From contig CACYMP010000002.1 of the NCBI GenBank assembly GCA_902775565.1, positions 62,001-126,000 of the forward strand: 64,000 nt of DNA. Direction: 5' to 3'. The DNA comes from Oscillospiraceae bacterium (GTDB taxonomy: Bacteria; Bacillota; Clostridia; Saccharofermentanales; Saccharofermentanaceae). Both the position numbers and the translations under genes were made by a program. The notes under the pieces were generated by a model that was given only the letters and a program-made list of their open reading frames with translations, did not search any database and was not told where the DNA came from. Positions 34,040-44,400 of this stretch are shown in pieces. Every line of letters starts with the position of its first letter. Position 1 is the first letter of the stretch.

Positions 34040-36085
34040 ATGAGACGTTTTGAATTCATTTTCTATGTTTTCTTTTACGAGGTAGTGTTCGGTTTCTCTG
34101 TTTACGGCTTCGGCTATTTCTCGGCTATGCCTTTCACTCTGCTCTGGTCGATAATACTCGGTGCTCCGGCAGTAGTCCTTATGATGAACCTGAAAGGGAA
34201 GCTCCTTCCCATCGTCGACGGACTTCTCCGCTGCCTTTATGCAATCCCGTTTCTTGTCGAATACTTCATCTACATGCAGTTCAAGGAACTCTATGACCTC
34301 AACACCATCATGAACGGTGCGGGCGGTGCGCTCACAGGCTTTACCACCACGATCCTGGGCCTCATCTTCAGCCCTCTGGGTCTTTTCCACCTGTTCCTTT
34401 ATTCCATCCCTCTTTCCATCCTCATCATGGATCTTAAGAGAAAGACTTACGATTACACCCAGCCCGAAAAGCAGGTCAAGACAGCTACCGCAGTCCTTAT
34501 CCCCGTTTGTCTGGTATTCAACATAATCATCATCGCATGCATTCCTTCCGCAAGGACCATCGTAGGAGCCGAGTACAACTATCCGAAAGCAGTCCAGGCA
34601 TTCGGTTACATGGAAGGTACGGCATTAGACATTAAGTCGCTCCTTTTCGGTTCAGGCGGAGATTTCCAGAATGTAAAGAACCCCGTCAATCTCCAGACAT
34701 CCAAGCCTGGCGAATCAGTTCCCGACGAGTCCGGTCCTGACGCTTCATTAGCTCCCGGCGAGTCGGTTCCCGTTCCCACACCCACGCCTGCACGTGAGCC
34801 TCAGGTAATGGATATCAACTTCACCGCTCTTTCACAGAAAGGCGGCAAGATCGGCACGCTGGCCACATACTGCGCAAACGTTGAGCCTACATACACCAAT
34901 GCCATGACAGGCAAATTCAAGGGCAAGAACCTCATCATGATCACCGCCGAGGCTTTCACCGCTGAAGCTATCGATCCTGAGCTCACTCCTACCCTTTACA
35001 GACTTGCCACAAAGGGCATCCAGTTCACAGACTCATATGTACCCGCTACCGCAGGTACGACAGGCGGCGAGTTCTCACACATTTTCGGCCTCCTCCCCAC
35101 AACAGGCGGTAAGTCCGTCACCAACATGATCGACAACGGCTGCACCTATTTCACGATGGGTCAGCGCCTCAATGCGGAAGGTTACTACGGTCAGGCATTC
35201 CACAACAACGACTACAAGTACTACAGCCGTAACAAGACCCATAACAAGCTCGGCTACAGCCAGGGCTTCATGGGTATCTACAACGGCATGGAGAAGTGGG
35301 TCAACTACCATCAGTGGCCTGAGAGCGACTACGACATGTTCGTAGGTACCTGCCCGCTCTATCTCACTCAGGAACACTTTAATATCTACTACATGTCCGT
35401 TTCCGGACACAGCGGATATACCAGAGCCGGCAACGCAATGTCCAAGAAACACTGGGATGAGACCGCTTCTCTTGACGGCAAGTATTCCGAGCCGGTACGT
35501 GCATACAAGGCTTGCAACATGGACTTAGACCAGGGCCTCAAATATCTCGTCGACAGACTTGAGGAGTGCGGCAAGGCTGATGATACAGTTATCTGCATCG
35601 TCGCCGACCACTTCCCTTACGGACTCGATCCGGATGCTTCACTCGGAAATATGCCCAAGCTCTCCGAGCTCTACGGATATGAGGTCAAGAACTACGTTCA
35701 GCGTGACCACAACCGCATCATCATCTGGAGCGGCTGCCTTGAGAAGGAAGATCCGATCGTTGTAGATACACCTACATCCAGCATTGATATCCTTCCTACC
35801 CTGATGAACCTTTTCGGCATCAAGTACGATTCAAGACTTCTTCCCGGTCGCGACGTTTTCTCCGATTCAATGCCTCTGGCATTCAACCTCAACTATGACT
35901 GGAAGACAGATCTCGGAACGTACTACAGCTCCAAAGGCGAATTCGTACCTAAGGATGCGAACACTCAGATCCCCGAAGGTTATGTCCAGCAGGTAAAGGC
36001 CATCGTCAGCAACAAGATCAAATACTGCAAGAACATGCTCGGCACGGATTTCATCAAGCAGTGCGTAGGCGACCCGAATAAATAA
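34040..36085 (+). CDS. LTA-synthase-like membrane phosphoglycerol transferase (sulfatase superfamily)
   Basis: A 681-residue protein. Four or five membrane helices lie within residues 1-175. A Pro/Ser/Asp-rich linker (about 215-255) leads to an extracellular alkaline-phosphatase-fold domain. Visible metal-site elements are a Glu in MITAEAF, the nucleophile region TAGTTGGEF (Thr) and VADHFPYG (Asp-His). LtaS-type enzymes take phosphoglycerol from phosphatidylglycerol to build lipoteichoic acid or decorate glycans on the cell surface. The nucleophile motif differs from the usual GN-x-T form, so the product may not be classical LTA. The ribosome site (AAGGGG, about 12 bases away) is weak. Confidence 0.85.
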   Translation: MRRFEFIFYVFFYEVVFGFSVYGFGYFSAMPFTLLWSIILGAPAVVLMMNLKGKLLPIVDGLLRCLYAIPFLVEYFIYMQFKELYDLNTIMNGAGGALTGFTTTILGLIFSPLGLFHLFLYSIPLSILIMDLKRKTYDYTQPEKQVKTATAVLIPVCLVFNIIIIACIPSARTIVGAEYNYPKAVQAFGYMEGTALDIKSLLFGSGGDFQNVKNPVNLQTSKPGESVPDESGPDASLAPGESVPVPTPTPAREPQVMDINFTALSQKGGKIGTLATYCANVEPTYTNAMTGKFKGKNLIMITAEAFTAEAIDPELTPTLYRLATKGIQFTDSYVPATAGTTGGEFSHIFGLLPTTGGKSVTNMIDNGCTYFTMGQRLNAEGYYGQAFHNNDYKYYSRNKTHNKLGYSQGFMGIYNGMEKWVNYHQWPESDYDMFVGTCPLYLTQEHFNIYYMSVSGHSGYTRAGNAMSKKHWDETASLDGKYSEPVRAYKACNMDLDQGLKYLVDRLEECGKADDTVICIVADHFPYGLDPDASLGNMPKLSELYGYEVKNYVQRDHNRIIIWSGCLEKEDPIVVDTPTSSIDILPTLMNLFGIKYDSRLLPGRDVFSDSMPLAFNLNYDWKTDLGTYYSSKGEFVPKDANTQIPEGYVQQVKAIVSNKIKYCKNMLGTDFIKQCVGDPNK

Positions 36086-36112
36086 CCCTGTTCAGCCAAA
36101 CAAGTTAACAAA

Positions 36113-36162
36113 AGGGTGCCTTTTGAAGTGACCTGTTTACTTCAGAAGGCGCCCCTTGTTTT
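36113..36162 (+). terminator. Terminator of the LTA-synthase-like gene
   Basis: A long hairpin: GGGTGCCTTTTGAAGT (36114-36129) with ACTTCAGAAGGCGCCCC (36139-36155), a few mismatches, then TTGTTTT. Confidence 0.82.
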
Positions 36163-36226
36163 AAAATATAATGGGAAGGTACGGTTGCCGACTTCCCCCG
36201 GTTGAAATATTCAATGAATTTTCTCC

Positions 36227-37225
36227 TTATTCAGGTCTCTTGTTCTGTGCCATTACTCCTGCGAGTTCGTGCGGCACGTACGGTTCTTCGAGGTAAGTTA
36301 TCTCTTCTTTTGTAAGAACGAGCTCAACTGCTTTTGCTGCGCCTTCTATGTGATGCATCTTCGTTGCTCCGACAACGGGCGATGTAACCTTTGTAAGGAG
36401 CCACGCGAGCGATACTTCGGTCATTGATACGCCGCGCTTTTCCGCGATCTCCGCGACTCGGCTGATTATCACGTTGTCCTGCTGCTCCGTCTTTTCGTAT
36501 TTGAACTTTGCGTATTTATCCTCTTCGGCACGCTTTGTTCCGCCTTCTCCGGGAAGCCTTGAGAGCCTGCCGCTTGCTAAAGCGCTGTACGGCGTGAGCG
36601 CGATGTTTTCTTCTTTGCAGTAAGGCACCATCTCACGCTCCTCTTCACGGAAGATCAGGTTGTAATGTCCCTGGATCGATACGAACTTAGCAAAGCATTC
36701 CTTCTCAGCAAGCGCATTTGCCTTGGCGATCTGCCAGGCGAAGCAGTTGGAGATACCGATATATCTTGTCTTGCCCGCTTTGACCGCGTTGTTCAGGCCT
36801 TCGAGGATCTCATAGACCGGGGTGTTCCAGTCCCACATGTGATAGATATAAAGATCGACGTGATCCATGCCGAGATTTTTAAGGCTCATGTTGATCATGT
36901 TCTCGATATGCTGCTGGCCGCTGATGCCCTTTTCGATCTCTTCGGGTGTCCTCGGCAGGAATTTTGTCGCAACAACCACATCTTCGCGCTTTGCAAGTTC
37001 TTTCAGCGCGCGGCCCAGGTACTGCTCGCTCGTGCCGCTCTGGTAAGCAATCGCGGTATCAAAGAAATTGACGCCTAATTCCAAGCCTCTCCTGATTATC
37101 GACTTCGACTGCTCTTCATCGAGAGTCCAGCTGTGCTGTCCTTTTCCTGCGTCACCGAAGCCCATGCAGCCCATGCAGATGCGCGATACGTTAAGATCCG
37201 AATTTCCGAGTTTTGTGTATTTCAT
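36227..37225 (-). CDS. Aldo/keto reductase
   Basis: A 332-residue NADPH-dependent reductase of the AKR superfamily with the family's Asp-Tyr-Lys-His set: FFDTAIAY (Asp, Tyr), VVATKF (Lys) and LYIYHMWD (His). The C-terminal part carries the cofactor-binding SPVVGATKMHHIEGAAK. The start at 37225 follows GAGGGACC. It lies 70 bases after the RNA methyltransferase gene on the same strand and may share its transcript. Substrate unknown. Confidence 0.9.
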   Translation of the reverse strand: MKYTKLGNSDLNVSRICMGCMGFGDAGKGQHSWTLDEEQSKSIIRRGLELGVNFFDTAIAYQSGTSEQYLGRALKELAKREDVVVATKFLPRTPEEIEKGISGQQHIENMINMSLKNLGMDHVDLYIYHMWDWNTPVYEILEGLNNAVKAGKTRYIGISNCFAWQIAKANALAEKECFAKFVSIQGHYNLIFREEEREMVPYCKEENIALTPYSALASGRLSRLPGEGGTKRAEEDKYAKFKYEKTEQQDNVIISRVAEIAEKRGVSMTEVSLAWLLTKVTSPVVGATKMHHIEGAAKAVELVLTKEEITYLEEPYVPHELAGVMAQNKRPE

Positions 37226-37295
37226 TTCAGGTCCCTCTCTTTCATGCATTGCAGAGCAGGCTTGTCGGGCAGTTATATGTGAGTTCGTAATATTG

Positions 37296-38489
37296 TTACA
37301 CAGAAGTTTTGGACAAGAGTACGACCGTCTCTATGCTCGAAGTCCAGGGGAACATGTCCACGGGTTCTGCCACGCGCGCTCTGTATCCGCAGGCGGCAAA
37401 CACCTTAAGATCGCGGGCCAGCGTATCGGGATTGCATGATATATAGACTATCTTTTCGGGAGCGAGCTTCTCGCAGGCTTTTATGAATCGCTCGTCGGTT
37501 CCGAGCCTCGTCGGATCCAAGATGACACAGTCGGCCGTCTCACCTGCCTGCGCTAATTCTTCCATATATTCCACGGCATCTGCACAGATGAACTGCGCAT
37601 TCTTCACGTCGTTCGCCCTGGCGTTCTTTACCGCGTCGCCAACGGCTTCCGGGTTGATCTCAACACCCGTGATGCTTTCGACAAAACCCGCGAAAGTCAG
37701 GGTAGTCGTTCCCGTACCGCAATACGCATCTATCACGCGTTCCCTGCCGGTAAAATCCGCAAGGCGCACCGCAGTGCTGTATAAGATCTCGGCCTGGTCA
37801 CGGTTGACCTGATAGAAAGATGTCGGGGATATCCTGAACTTCTTTCCCAGAAGGATATCGGTTATATATCCTTTCCCCGTTACTTTCCTCGTCTCGCTGC
37901 CGAGGATCATGGAATCGTGGCGCTGATTGATGTTTACGAGCACCGTCGTTATCTCGGAATGACGCTTTGTAAGCTCTTTAACGAATGCGGTCTTCTGTCT
38001 GAAAAACTTTGTTCCGGTTACGATGACCACCATAACTTCGCCGGTCTTTTCCGCAACTCTTACAAGGACGCGTCTTAACTCACCTGTACGCGTGACCTCG
38101 TTATAGATGCTGACCTTCATCTTAGCAGCGATATCCGCGCAGTCTCTTATTATCGCTGAGGCGGTCTTATTCTCGATCAGACAGTGATCGACTTTGACGA
38201 TGCGGTGCGAACCTTCTTCATAAGGACCGCATATTATCCTGCCGTTCCTGAGCTTTTTGAATGCTGAATGGACTTTGTTCCTGTAATGGAAAGGATCGCT
38301 GCATACGTTGATGTCATTGACTTTGCAGCCTTTCGGCATCAGCTTCCTGACATATTCGTACTTGTCCGCGCAGCTGTACATATACGTCGTGCCCGCATAC
38401 TTGCAGCCTCCGCAATCTTTGATGGCGGGGCATGTGTTCACGGGTGCCGGCTGTTCAATCTTTCCGGCGCGGTCCTTTCCTTCTTTCAC
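37296..38489 (-). CDS. RumA/RlmD-type RNA (uracil-C5) methyltransferase
   Basis: A 397-residue class I SAM methyltransferase of the TrmA/RlmCD family. The N-terminal Cys set (C20, C26, C29 with a later Cys in DHCLIE) would bind a [4Fe-4S] cluster. The SAM site reads IDAYCGTGTTT, and the catalytic Cys is in ISCNP. The usual DPPRKG loop is DPTRLG here. The TRAM domain found in many relatives is absent. The start is GTG, three bases after folD. Confidence 0.88.
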   Translation of the reverse strand: MKEGKDRAGKIEQPAPVNTCPAIKDCGGCKYAGTTYMYSCADKYEYVRKLMPKGCKVNDINVCSDPFHYRNKVHSAFKKLRNGRIICGPYEEGSHRIVKVDHCLIENKTASAIIRDCADIAAKMKVSIYNEVTRTGELRRVLVRVAEKTGEVMVVIVTGTKFFRQKTAFVKELTKRHSEITTVLVNINQRHDSMILGSETRKVTGKGYITDILLGKKFRISPTSFYQVNRDQAEILYSTAVRLADFTGRERVIDAYCGTGTTTLTFAGFVESITGVEINPEAVGDAVKNARANDVKNAQFICADAVEYMEELAQAGETADCVILDPTRLGTDERFIKACEKLAPEKIVYISCNPDTLARDLKVFAACGYRARVAEPVDMFPWTSSIETVVLLSKTSV

Positions 38490-38492
38490 TTG

Positions 38493-39335
38493 TCAGGCTC
38501 TCTCGCAGCTTTCCACTACGTGCTTGAGCAAAACGGATGTCGTGACCGATCCTACTCCTCCCGGTACGGGCGTTACGGCTTCTGCGATCTCATAAGCCTT
38601 GTCGTAATCGACGTCACCGCAGAGCTTGCCTTCCTCATCGACATTCATTCCGACGTCGATGACGATCTGTCCTTCTCTTAAGTAATCGGGACCGATGGTC
38701 TTCGCGACACCACAGCATGCGACTATTATGTCCGCATTTCTGCACTCTCCGGGAAGATCAACAGTCTTGGTATGGCATACGGTGACAGTCGCGTCTCTCG
38801 CAATGAGCATGAGCGCGACGGGACGTCCGATTACAAGGCTTCTTCCGACCACGACAGCCTTCTTGCCCTTTGTCTCGATCCCGTAATGCTCGATAAGACG
38901 CACTACTGCTTCCGCCGTGCACGGACCTGCGGCGTTTTTGTCACCCGAAAGGATACCCGCCATGTTGCGTATATCCATGCAGTCCGCATCCTTGGAAGGC
39001 TTGATGGCACTTCTCATATAGCTGTCGGAAAGGCCCTTGGGAAGAGGTCTGAACACTAGGATGCCGTGAATGTCATCAGCATCGTTGAGGCTGTCGAATC
39101 CTTTGTCCAGATCGGCCTGTGTTACATCAGCCGGAAGCTCTACGACCCTGACGCCGCATCCTGCGGATTCGAATTTCTTTTTCAGTCCGCGTTCATAAGC
39201 AAGGTCATCTTCCCTTGCGCCGACGCGCAATACTCCCAATGTAGGGACAACGCCCTTTTTGCCGAGTTCTTCTATCTTCGGTGCAAGTGATGCAAGGATA
39301 GCGTCACCTACTTCTTTTCCGCCTAATCTTCTCAT
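38493..39335 (-). CDS. folD: FolD-type methylene-tetrahydrofolate dehydrogenase
   Basis: A 280-residue FolD. The catalytic Lys is kept in the YERGLKKKF segment (Tyr plus six), and the Asp in KDAD, VVGRSLVIGRP and TPVPGGVGSVT are all present. The loop that reads VQLPLP in most FolD proteins is VFRPLP, so the Gln linked with the cyclohydrolase step is missing. The adjacent FchA could supply that step. The start at 39335 overlaps the fchA stop by one base (TAATG) with GGAGGAG just before. Longer upstream frames lack a ribosome site. Confidence 0.92.
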   Translation of the reverse strand: MRRLGGKEVGDAILASLAPKIEELGKKGVVPTLGVLRVGAREDDLAYERGLKKKFESAGCGVRVVELPADVTQADLDKGFDSLNDADDIHGILVFRPLPKGLSDSYMRSAIKPSKDADCMDIRNMAGILSGDKNAAGPCTAEAVVRLIEHYGIETKGKKAVVVGRSLVIGRPVALMLIARDATVTVCHTKTVDLPGECRNADIIVACCGVAKTIGPDYLREGQIVIDVGMNVDEEGKLCGDVDYDKAYEIAEAVTPVPGGVGSVTTSVLLKHVVESCERA

Positions 39336-39958
39336 TAGTTGTCTCCTCCCGTAAGGCTTTTCTTCACGCCCTCGTAAACTGCAGCACACTTGCTGTCGAC
39401 TTCAGCGACTGCCTCAAATGTCGCGGCATTGAGTTCTTCTGCGCGGCTCCTGTTCTTCATGAGCTTGGTGTTGATATAAACATTCATCGCAGCGCCCTTT
39501 GCCGCTGTCTGGAGCATCGTGGCGGCAACGCCAACATCGCTCAACGCGAGCCTTGAACCGATCGTCTCAAGGCGTACGATTATGTCGCAGGCTTCCTTTG
39601 TCTTCATTACGATCTCGTAAGGAGCCGAGCATGCGGTATTGAGTGCGTCCTCGAGCGCCTCGTCTCTTCCGGGTTCGTCCTTGGGGATCGAATATGCTTT
39701 TGCCAGAGGCTCGAAAACCTCCGCATCCTTTTCGATAAGGCTCTCGAAATCCTTTACCAGAGCCGCCGTTTTCTCAAGGATAACATCGATCTCGCCCTGA
39801 TATTCGGCGTACTTCTTCTTGCCTGTGGTAAGATTTGCGACCATTGAAGCAAGCGCTGAAGCTGCTGCTCCCGCCAGTGCGGATGCTCCTCCGCCTCCGG
39901 GTACCGGTGCTCCCGAAGAGAGCTCGCTTAAAAACAGATCAATGCTTTTCTCAGTCAT
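39335..39958 (-). CDS. fchA: FchA-type methenyl-tetrahydrofolate cyclohydrolase
   Basis: A 207-residue all-helical protein of the cyclodeaminase/cyclohydrolase family with APVPGGGGASALAGAAASALASMVANLTTGKKKY near the N-terminus. It converts 5,10-methenyl-THF to 10-formyl-THF. The start at 39958 is set by AAGGAGG eight bases upstream. First gene of an fchA-folD-rumA operon. With FolD it would link formate and methylene-THF. Confidence 0.92.
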   Translation of the reverse strand: MTEKSIDLFLSELSSGAPVPGGGGASALAGAAASALASMVANLTTGKKKYAEYQGEIDVILEKTAALVKDFESLIEKDAEVFEPLAKAYSIPKDEPGRDEALEDALNTACSAPYEIVMKTKEACDIIVRLETIGSRLALSDVGVAATMLQTAAKGAAMNVYINTKLMKNRSRAEELNAATFEAVAEVDSKCAAVYEGVKKSLTGGDN

Positions 39959-40007
39959 AACAATGGCCTCCTTATTTTCCTGCCCTACTATTTTACAAAA
40001 TAATAAG

Positions 40008-40035
40008 CGGACCCGCATCAGTAAATGCGGGTCCG
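40008..40035 (-). terminator. Terminator of the NlpC/P60 gene
   Basis: An 11-bp perfect stem CGGACCCGCAT/ATGCGGGTCCG around a six-base loop; the minus-strand tail is CTTATTATTTTG. Confidence 0.82.
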
Positions 40036-40064
40036 TTAACAAAAATCAGTATTATTGATGGGTG

Positions 40065-41324
40065 TTATCTGATGAGTCTCTTGTATCCCTTGATCTTCAT
40101 CATGTCGATCGGACCGTAGCATACCTTGCCCTTCGAATCCGACGCGTGGATAACCTGGCTTCCTCCGACATAGATCGCTACGTGAGGACAGATGCTTCCC
40201 TTTGAGTAGCATACGACATCGCCCGGCTTGAGTTCCGATCTCGGAACGGATACACCGGAACGCCTCCAGATCTGCGTAGCGCCGTGCGGCACCCTGATAC
40301 CGATCTGTGCATAGCAGTACATTACCAGACCCGAGCAGTCAATTCCGTTTCTTGAAGCTCCTGCGTATTTGTACTTAACGCCGAGCATGGACTGAGCGAT
40401 CGCAACGATAGTCGATCCGTTCTTGCCGGTGATCCTCGGAAGCTTATTTACGTTACCGTATTTGGGCTTCGATGCCGTCTTATTTGATTTGGAAGTCGGC
40501 TTGGCAACGGGCTTTTTTGTAGGACGCGGTGTCGGCGAAGGCGTAGGTGTGGGCGGAGCTTTTCTCGTCGTATAGGACTTCGGAACATAGCCGGTCTTGC
40601 CGTTTGCCGTCGTGATCTTGTACCACTTGTCGCCTACGATCTGGGTAACATAAAGCCTTGCGTGCTTATATACCATCGTGACCTTGGCTGCGTTCGATTC
40701 AGGCTCTTTCCTTACGGTAAGGCTTCCCGTGTCGCACCAGACGACGAACTTGGAGTTGACCTTGACCATGGTGTCCTGGATGTAGGACGTAAGGATGAAT
40801 CCTTCCTTGCCGCTCTCCGTGCGGACCTTTGACCATGTATCGCCCAATGCCGTTCTTATGACAGGCTGGCCTTTGTGTATCGTAGTTACGGTCGGAGCGC
40901 TGTTGTCCGGCTTTGTCTTGAGCGCGGCTGCCACCTTTGCGTAGAACTGTGTATTGTCAGGCGCGAAAAACTCCGGCGCAATGAGTTCGTTCGGATGGTT
41001 GAAATTGTCGTAGGACTGGTAGACGTAAAATTTGGGAATATCGTCGTAGTCAGTGGAGACCTCAGCCTTGCCGGAAGACTTTCCGTCGTCATCGCCGTCT
41101 GCATCCTGCATCTCGTCTTCACTTCCGATGAGAGCCCAATCCTCGATTATCAAGCCATCATCTTCGTCATCTTCGCCGAAAACATTTGCATAGGCCTTGG
41201 ACACGGTGAGCGCAGGACTTGCGCCTGCCCTGACGCCTAACGGGAGGCATATTGCGGGAGCAGCAGCAAAGAACGCTACCGCGATCGCCAGAATATGCTG
41301 TTTCCTGTTATGCCTAAATACCAT
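40065..41324 (-). CDS. Exported SH3-domain NlpC/P60 peptidoglycan hydrolase
   Basis: A 419-residue secreted protein. The signal peptide covers about 1-40 (basic start, hydrophobic core, ending near GVRAGASPA). An acidic stretch (about 48-92) is followed by two bacterial SH3 domains (about 125-255), a Pro/Thr/Lys-rich linker (256-300) and a C-terminal NlpC/P60 domain. Catalytic residues are Cys in DCSGLV, His in PHVAIYVG and His in VIHAS. It should cut gamma-D-Glu-diamino-acid bonds in the cell wall. No Shine-Dalgarno site is visible, and a -10 box lies just 11 bases before the ATG. Confidence 0.92.
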   Translation of the reverse strand: MVFRHNRKQHILAIAVAFFAAAPAICLPLGVRAGASPALTVSKAYANVFGEDDEDDGLIIEDWALIGSEDEMQDADGDDDGKSSGKAEVSTDYDDIPKFYVYQSYDNFNHPNELIAPEFFAPDNTQFYAKVAAALKTKPDNSAPTVTTIHKGQPVIRTALGDTWSKVRTESGKEGFILTSYIQDTMVKVNSKFVVWCDTGSLTVRKEPESNAAKVTMVYKHARLYVTQIVGDKWYKITTANGKTGYVPKSYTTRKAPPTPTPSPTPRPTKKPVAKPTSKSNKTASKPKYGNVNKLPRITGKNGSTIVAIAQSMLGVKYKYAGASRNGIDCSGLVMYCYAQIGIRVPHGATQIWRRSGVSVPRSELKPGDVVCYSKGSICPHVAIYVGGSQVIHASDSKGKVCYGPIDMMKIKGYKRLIR

Positions 41325-41334
41325 AGATATTACG

Positions 41335-41340
41335 ATTATA
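41335..41340 (-). promoter_or_regulatory. -10 box very close to the NlpC/P60 start
   Basis: TATAAT on the minus strand ends 11 bases before the ATG. If used, transcription would begin about 4-5 bases before the start codon, giving a nearly leaderless mRNA. Confidence 0.4.
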
Positions 41341-41396
41341 ACACCGCAAAAATACGGGGGTTACTGTTTGGACCCGCTAATCTGTGGCAGTTTTGA

Positions 41397-41429
41397 ATAA
41401 AAACGCCGGAGAATACTACTCTCCGGCGT
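41397..41429 (-). terminator. Terminator downstream of the NlpC/P60 promoter region, facing left
   Basis: ACGCCGGAGA (41403-41412) pairs perfectly with TCTCCGGCGT (41420-41429). On the minus strand it is followed by TTTTTA. It lies 53 bases after the rpoC stop and is the rpoBC terminator. Confidence 0.93.
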
Positions 41430-41481
41430 AATTATATAATGAATTGTTACCTTAAGGCTTTACATTTACGGGACAAAGGTA

Positions 41482-44400
41482 TTACTTGTTCTCGTATCTG
41501 TCAGAATAATCTGTGCCTTCCTGCTCATCGAGGAGCTCGTTGTGAGCTTCGACCTGATCAAGGTACTCGTTCTCGAAAAGTGCAGCATCACCTGCGTCCT
41601 CACCGTATTCGTGGCCGGTGATGACCTTGCTGTTAGCCTTGATAACAGGAACAGCTGTGATGTCGTTATGCGACTTGACGCCTGTACCTGCAGGGATGAG
41701 AGCACCGATGATAACGTTCTCCTTGATACCGACGAGCGGATCGACCTTGCCCTTGATGACTGCATCTGTGAGGACCTTTGCGGTCTCCTGGAAGGATGCG
41801 GCGGACATGAAGGAGTCGGATGCGCTTGCGGCCTTTGCGATACCAAGAAGGATCGTGTTGCCCTTTGCAGGCTGCAGACCCTGCTCCTCACAGTCTCTGT
41901 TCCTGGAGATGTAGTTATACCAGTCAACAGTTGTACCTGTCATGAAGCCTGTATCACCCGGATCGTCGATCTGGACACGGCGCATCATCTGCTTAGCGAT
42001 GATCTCGATGTGCTTATCGTTGATGTTAACACCACCACCTGAGTAGTAAACCTTTGTGATCTCGCTGATGATGTACTTCTGTACGGCACGGATATCCTTA
42101 ACCTTGAGGATCTCCTTAGGATCGATCTTACCGTCGATGATCTGATCGCCGGCTTCAATGATCTGTCCGTCCTTAACTGTAAGGGTAGCGTGTGAAGGTA
42201 CCTTGTACTCCATCTTCTCGATAGGTGCACCCTTAGCGTCCTTGATAGGCTCAGCGCCGTCAGCAAGAACAGGTGTAACGATGATGGTCTTCTGCTTTGT
42301 CTTCTCGTTCTCAGCGATCTTGACGGATCCGGGTACGGAAGAAATGATACCGTGACCCTTAGGATCTCTTGCTTCGAAGATCTCTGTAACTCGAGGGAGA
42401 CCCTGCGTGATATCTTCGCCTGAACCAGCGATACCACCGGAGTGGAACGTTCTCATCGTGAGCTGTGTACCAGGCTCACCGATGGACTGGGCAGCGATGA
42501 TACCGACAGCCTCACCGACTGCAACAGGACGGCCTGTAGCAAGGTTGATACCGTAGCACTTTGTGCAGACGCCTCTTCTGGAACGGCAGTCGAATACCGA
42601 TCTGATCTTGAGCTTGCCCAGATCTTCGATCTGCTGTCTGGTAAGGATCTTACCTGCAGCTTCTGCGTCAGCGAGCTTAGCATCGATCTTCTTCTGCTGC
42701 TCTGCAAGCTTCTCAGGTGTAACCTCACCCTTGATCTTGACGGAATCAGCGATCTTAGCGCGCTCTTCGTTAGCCTTTTCCTTGGCTGCGTCAACGGAAT
42801 CGCAGATCTCTTCAGCCTTGAGGGCATCGATGAGCTCGTTCTTCTTAACGATGACTTCGCCTGTCTGATAGTTGACGATATCCTCAGCTGCATAACGGCC
42901 ATAGAGACGGTCGTTAAGAGACTTGATAACGTTTGTCTTGTTGTTGGAAACCTCTGTGATCTCCTTGACCCATGTGAAGTCGTCGGTTCCGCAGTCTTCC
43001 TCAGCAACAACGACAGCCTGTGCAACGTCTACGAGACGTCTTGTAAGGTATCCGGATTCAGCCGTCTTGAGAGCCGTATCGGAGAGAGCCTTACGCGCAC
43101 CGTGTGAAGAAATGAAGAACTCGAGAACGTTCATACCTTCACGGAGGTTGGACTTGATCGGGATCTCGATGGTGTTACCTGTCGTATCCTGCATAAGTCC
43201 ACGCATACCTGCGAGCTGCTTGATCTGGTTGTTGGAACCACGCGCGCCGGAGTCAGCCATCATACGGATAGGATTGTAGATGTTGAGGTTATCCATGAGG
43301 GCCTTGGTGATGTCGTTAGTCGTATCTTCCCAGATCTTCGTAACTTCCTTATGACGCTCAGCCTCGCTGTAGAAGCCCATCTCTGCCTCGATATTGATCT
43401 GCTCTACCTTCTCATCACCTTCAGCGATCATCTTATCCTTGATGTCAGGGATGATCATGTCTTCGATACCGATGGAGATACCGCTGATAGTGGAGTACTT
43501 GTAACCCATAGCCTTAACGTCATCGAGGAACTGTGTTGTTCTCTCAAGGCCGTGAACGGCAATGCACTTAGCGATGATCTTTTCGAGCTTCTTCTTGCCC
43601 ATGGCGAACTCGAACTTGATCTCCTTATCGGGATTCTCAGCCTTAGCCTTTGCAGCGCGCTCCTTCTGTATAGCGAGCTTCTCGAAATCGATCTCGAGCC
43701 TGAGGAGATTCTCGGGGTTCTTTCTGTCAACGAAACCAAGATCCTGAGGAACGATCTCGTTGAAGATGAATCTTCCGAGTGTGGACTCGACAAGACCTGT
43801 AACTTCCTCACCGTTGATCTCTCTGGTTACACGAACCTTGATCATGCTGTGGAGCGTGATCTGGTGCTCGTTATAAGCCATCATAGCTTCGTCGAGGGAA
43901 GCAAATGCCATGCCTTCGCCCTTGTCGCCTTCTACTTCCATTGTGAGGTAGTAGCAGCCGAGGATCATATCCTGTGTAGGAACTGTGACCGGCTTACCGT
44001 CCTGAGGCTTCAGGAGGTTGTTTGTGGAAAGCATGAGGAATCTTGCCTCAGCCTGTGCCTCTGCGGAGAGAGGTACGTGAACAGCCATCTGGTCACCGTC
44101 GAAGTCAGCGTTGAAGCCTGTGCAGACGAGCGGGTGGAGCTTGATGGCACGGCCTTCTACGAGCACAGGCTCGAATGCCTGGATAGAAAGTCTGTGGAGC
44201 GTAGGAGCACGGTTGAGGAGTACGGGATGATCCTCGATGATCTCCTCTAAGATGTCCCAAACCTCAGGAACTCTTTCATCAACCTGCTTTCTTGCAGTCT
44301 TGATGTTGAGCTTTTCGTTGATCTCAACAAGCTTCTTGATAACGAAGGGCTTGAAAAGCTCCAATGCCATCTCCTTAGGGAGACCGCACTGATGCATCTT

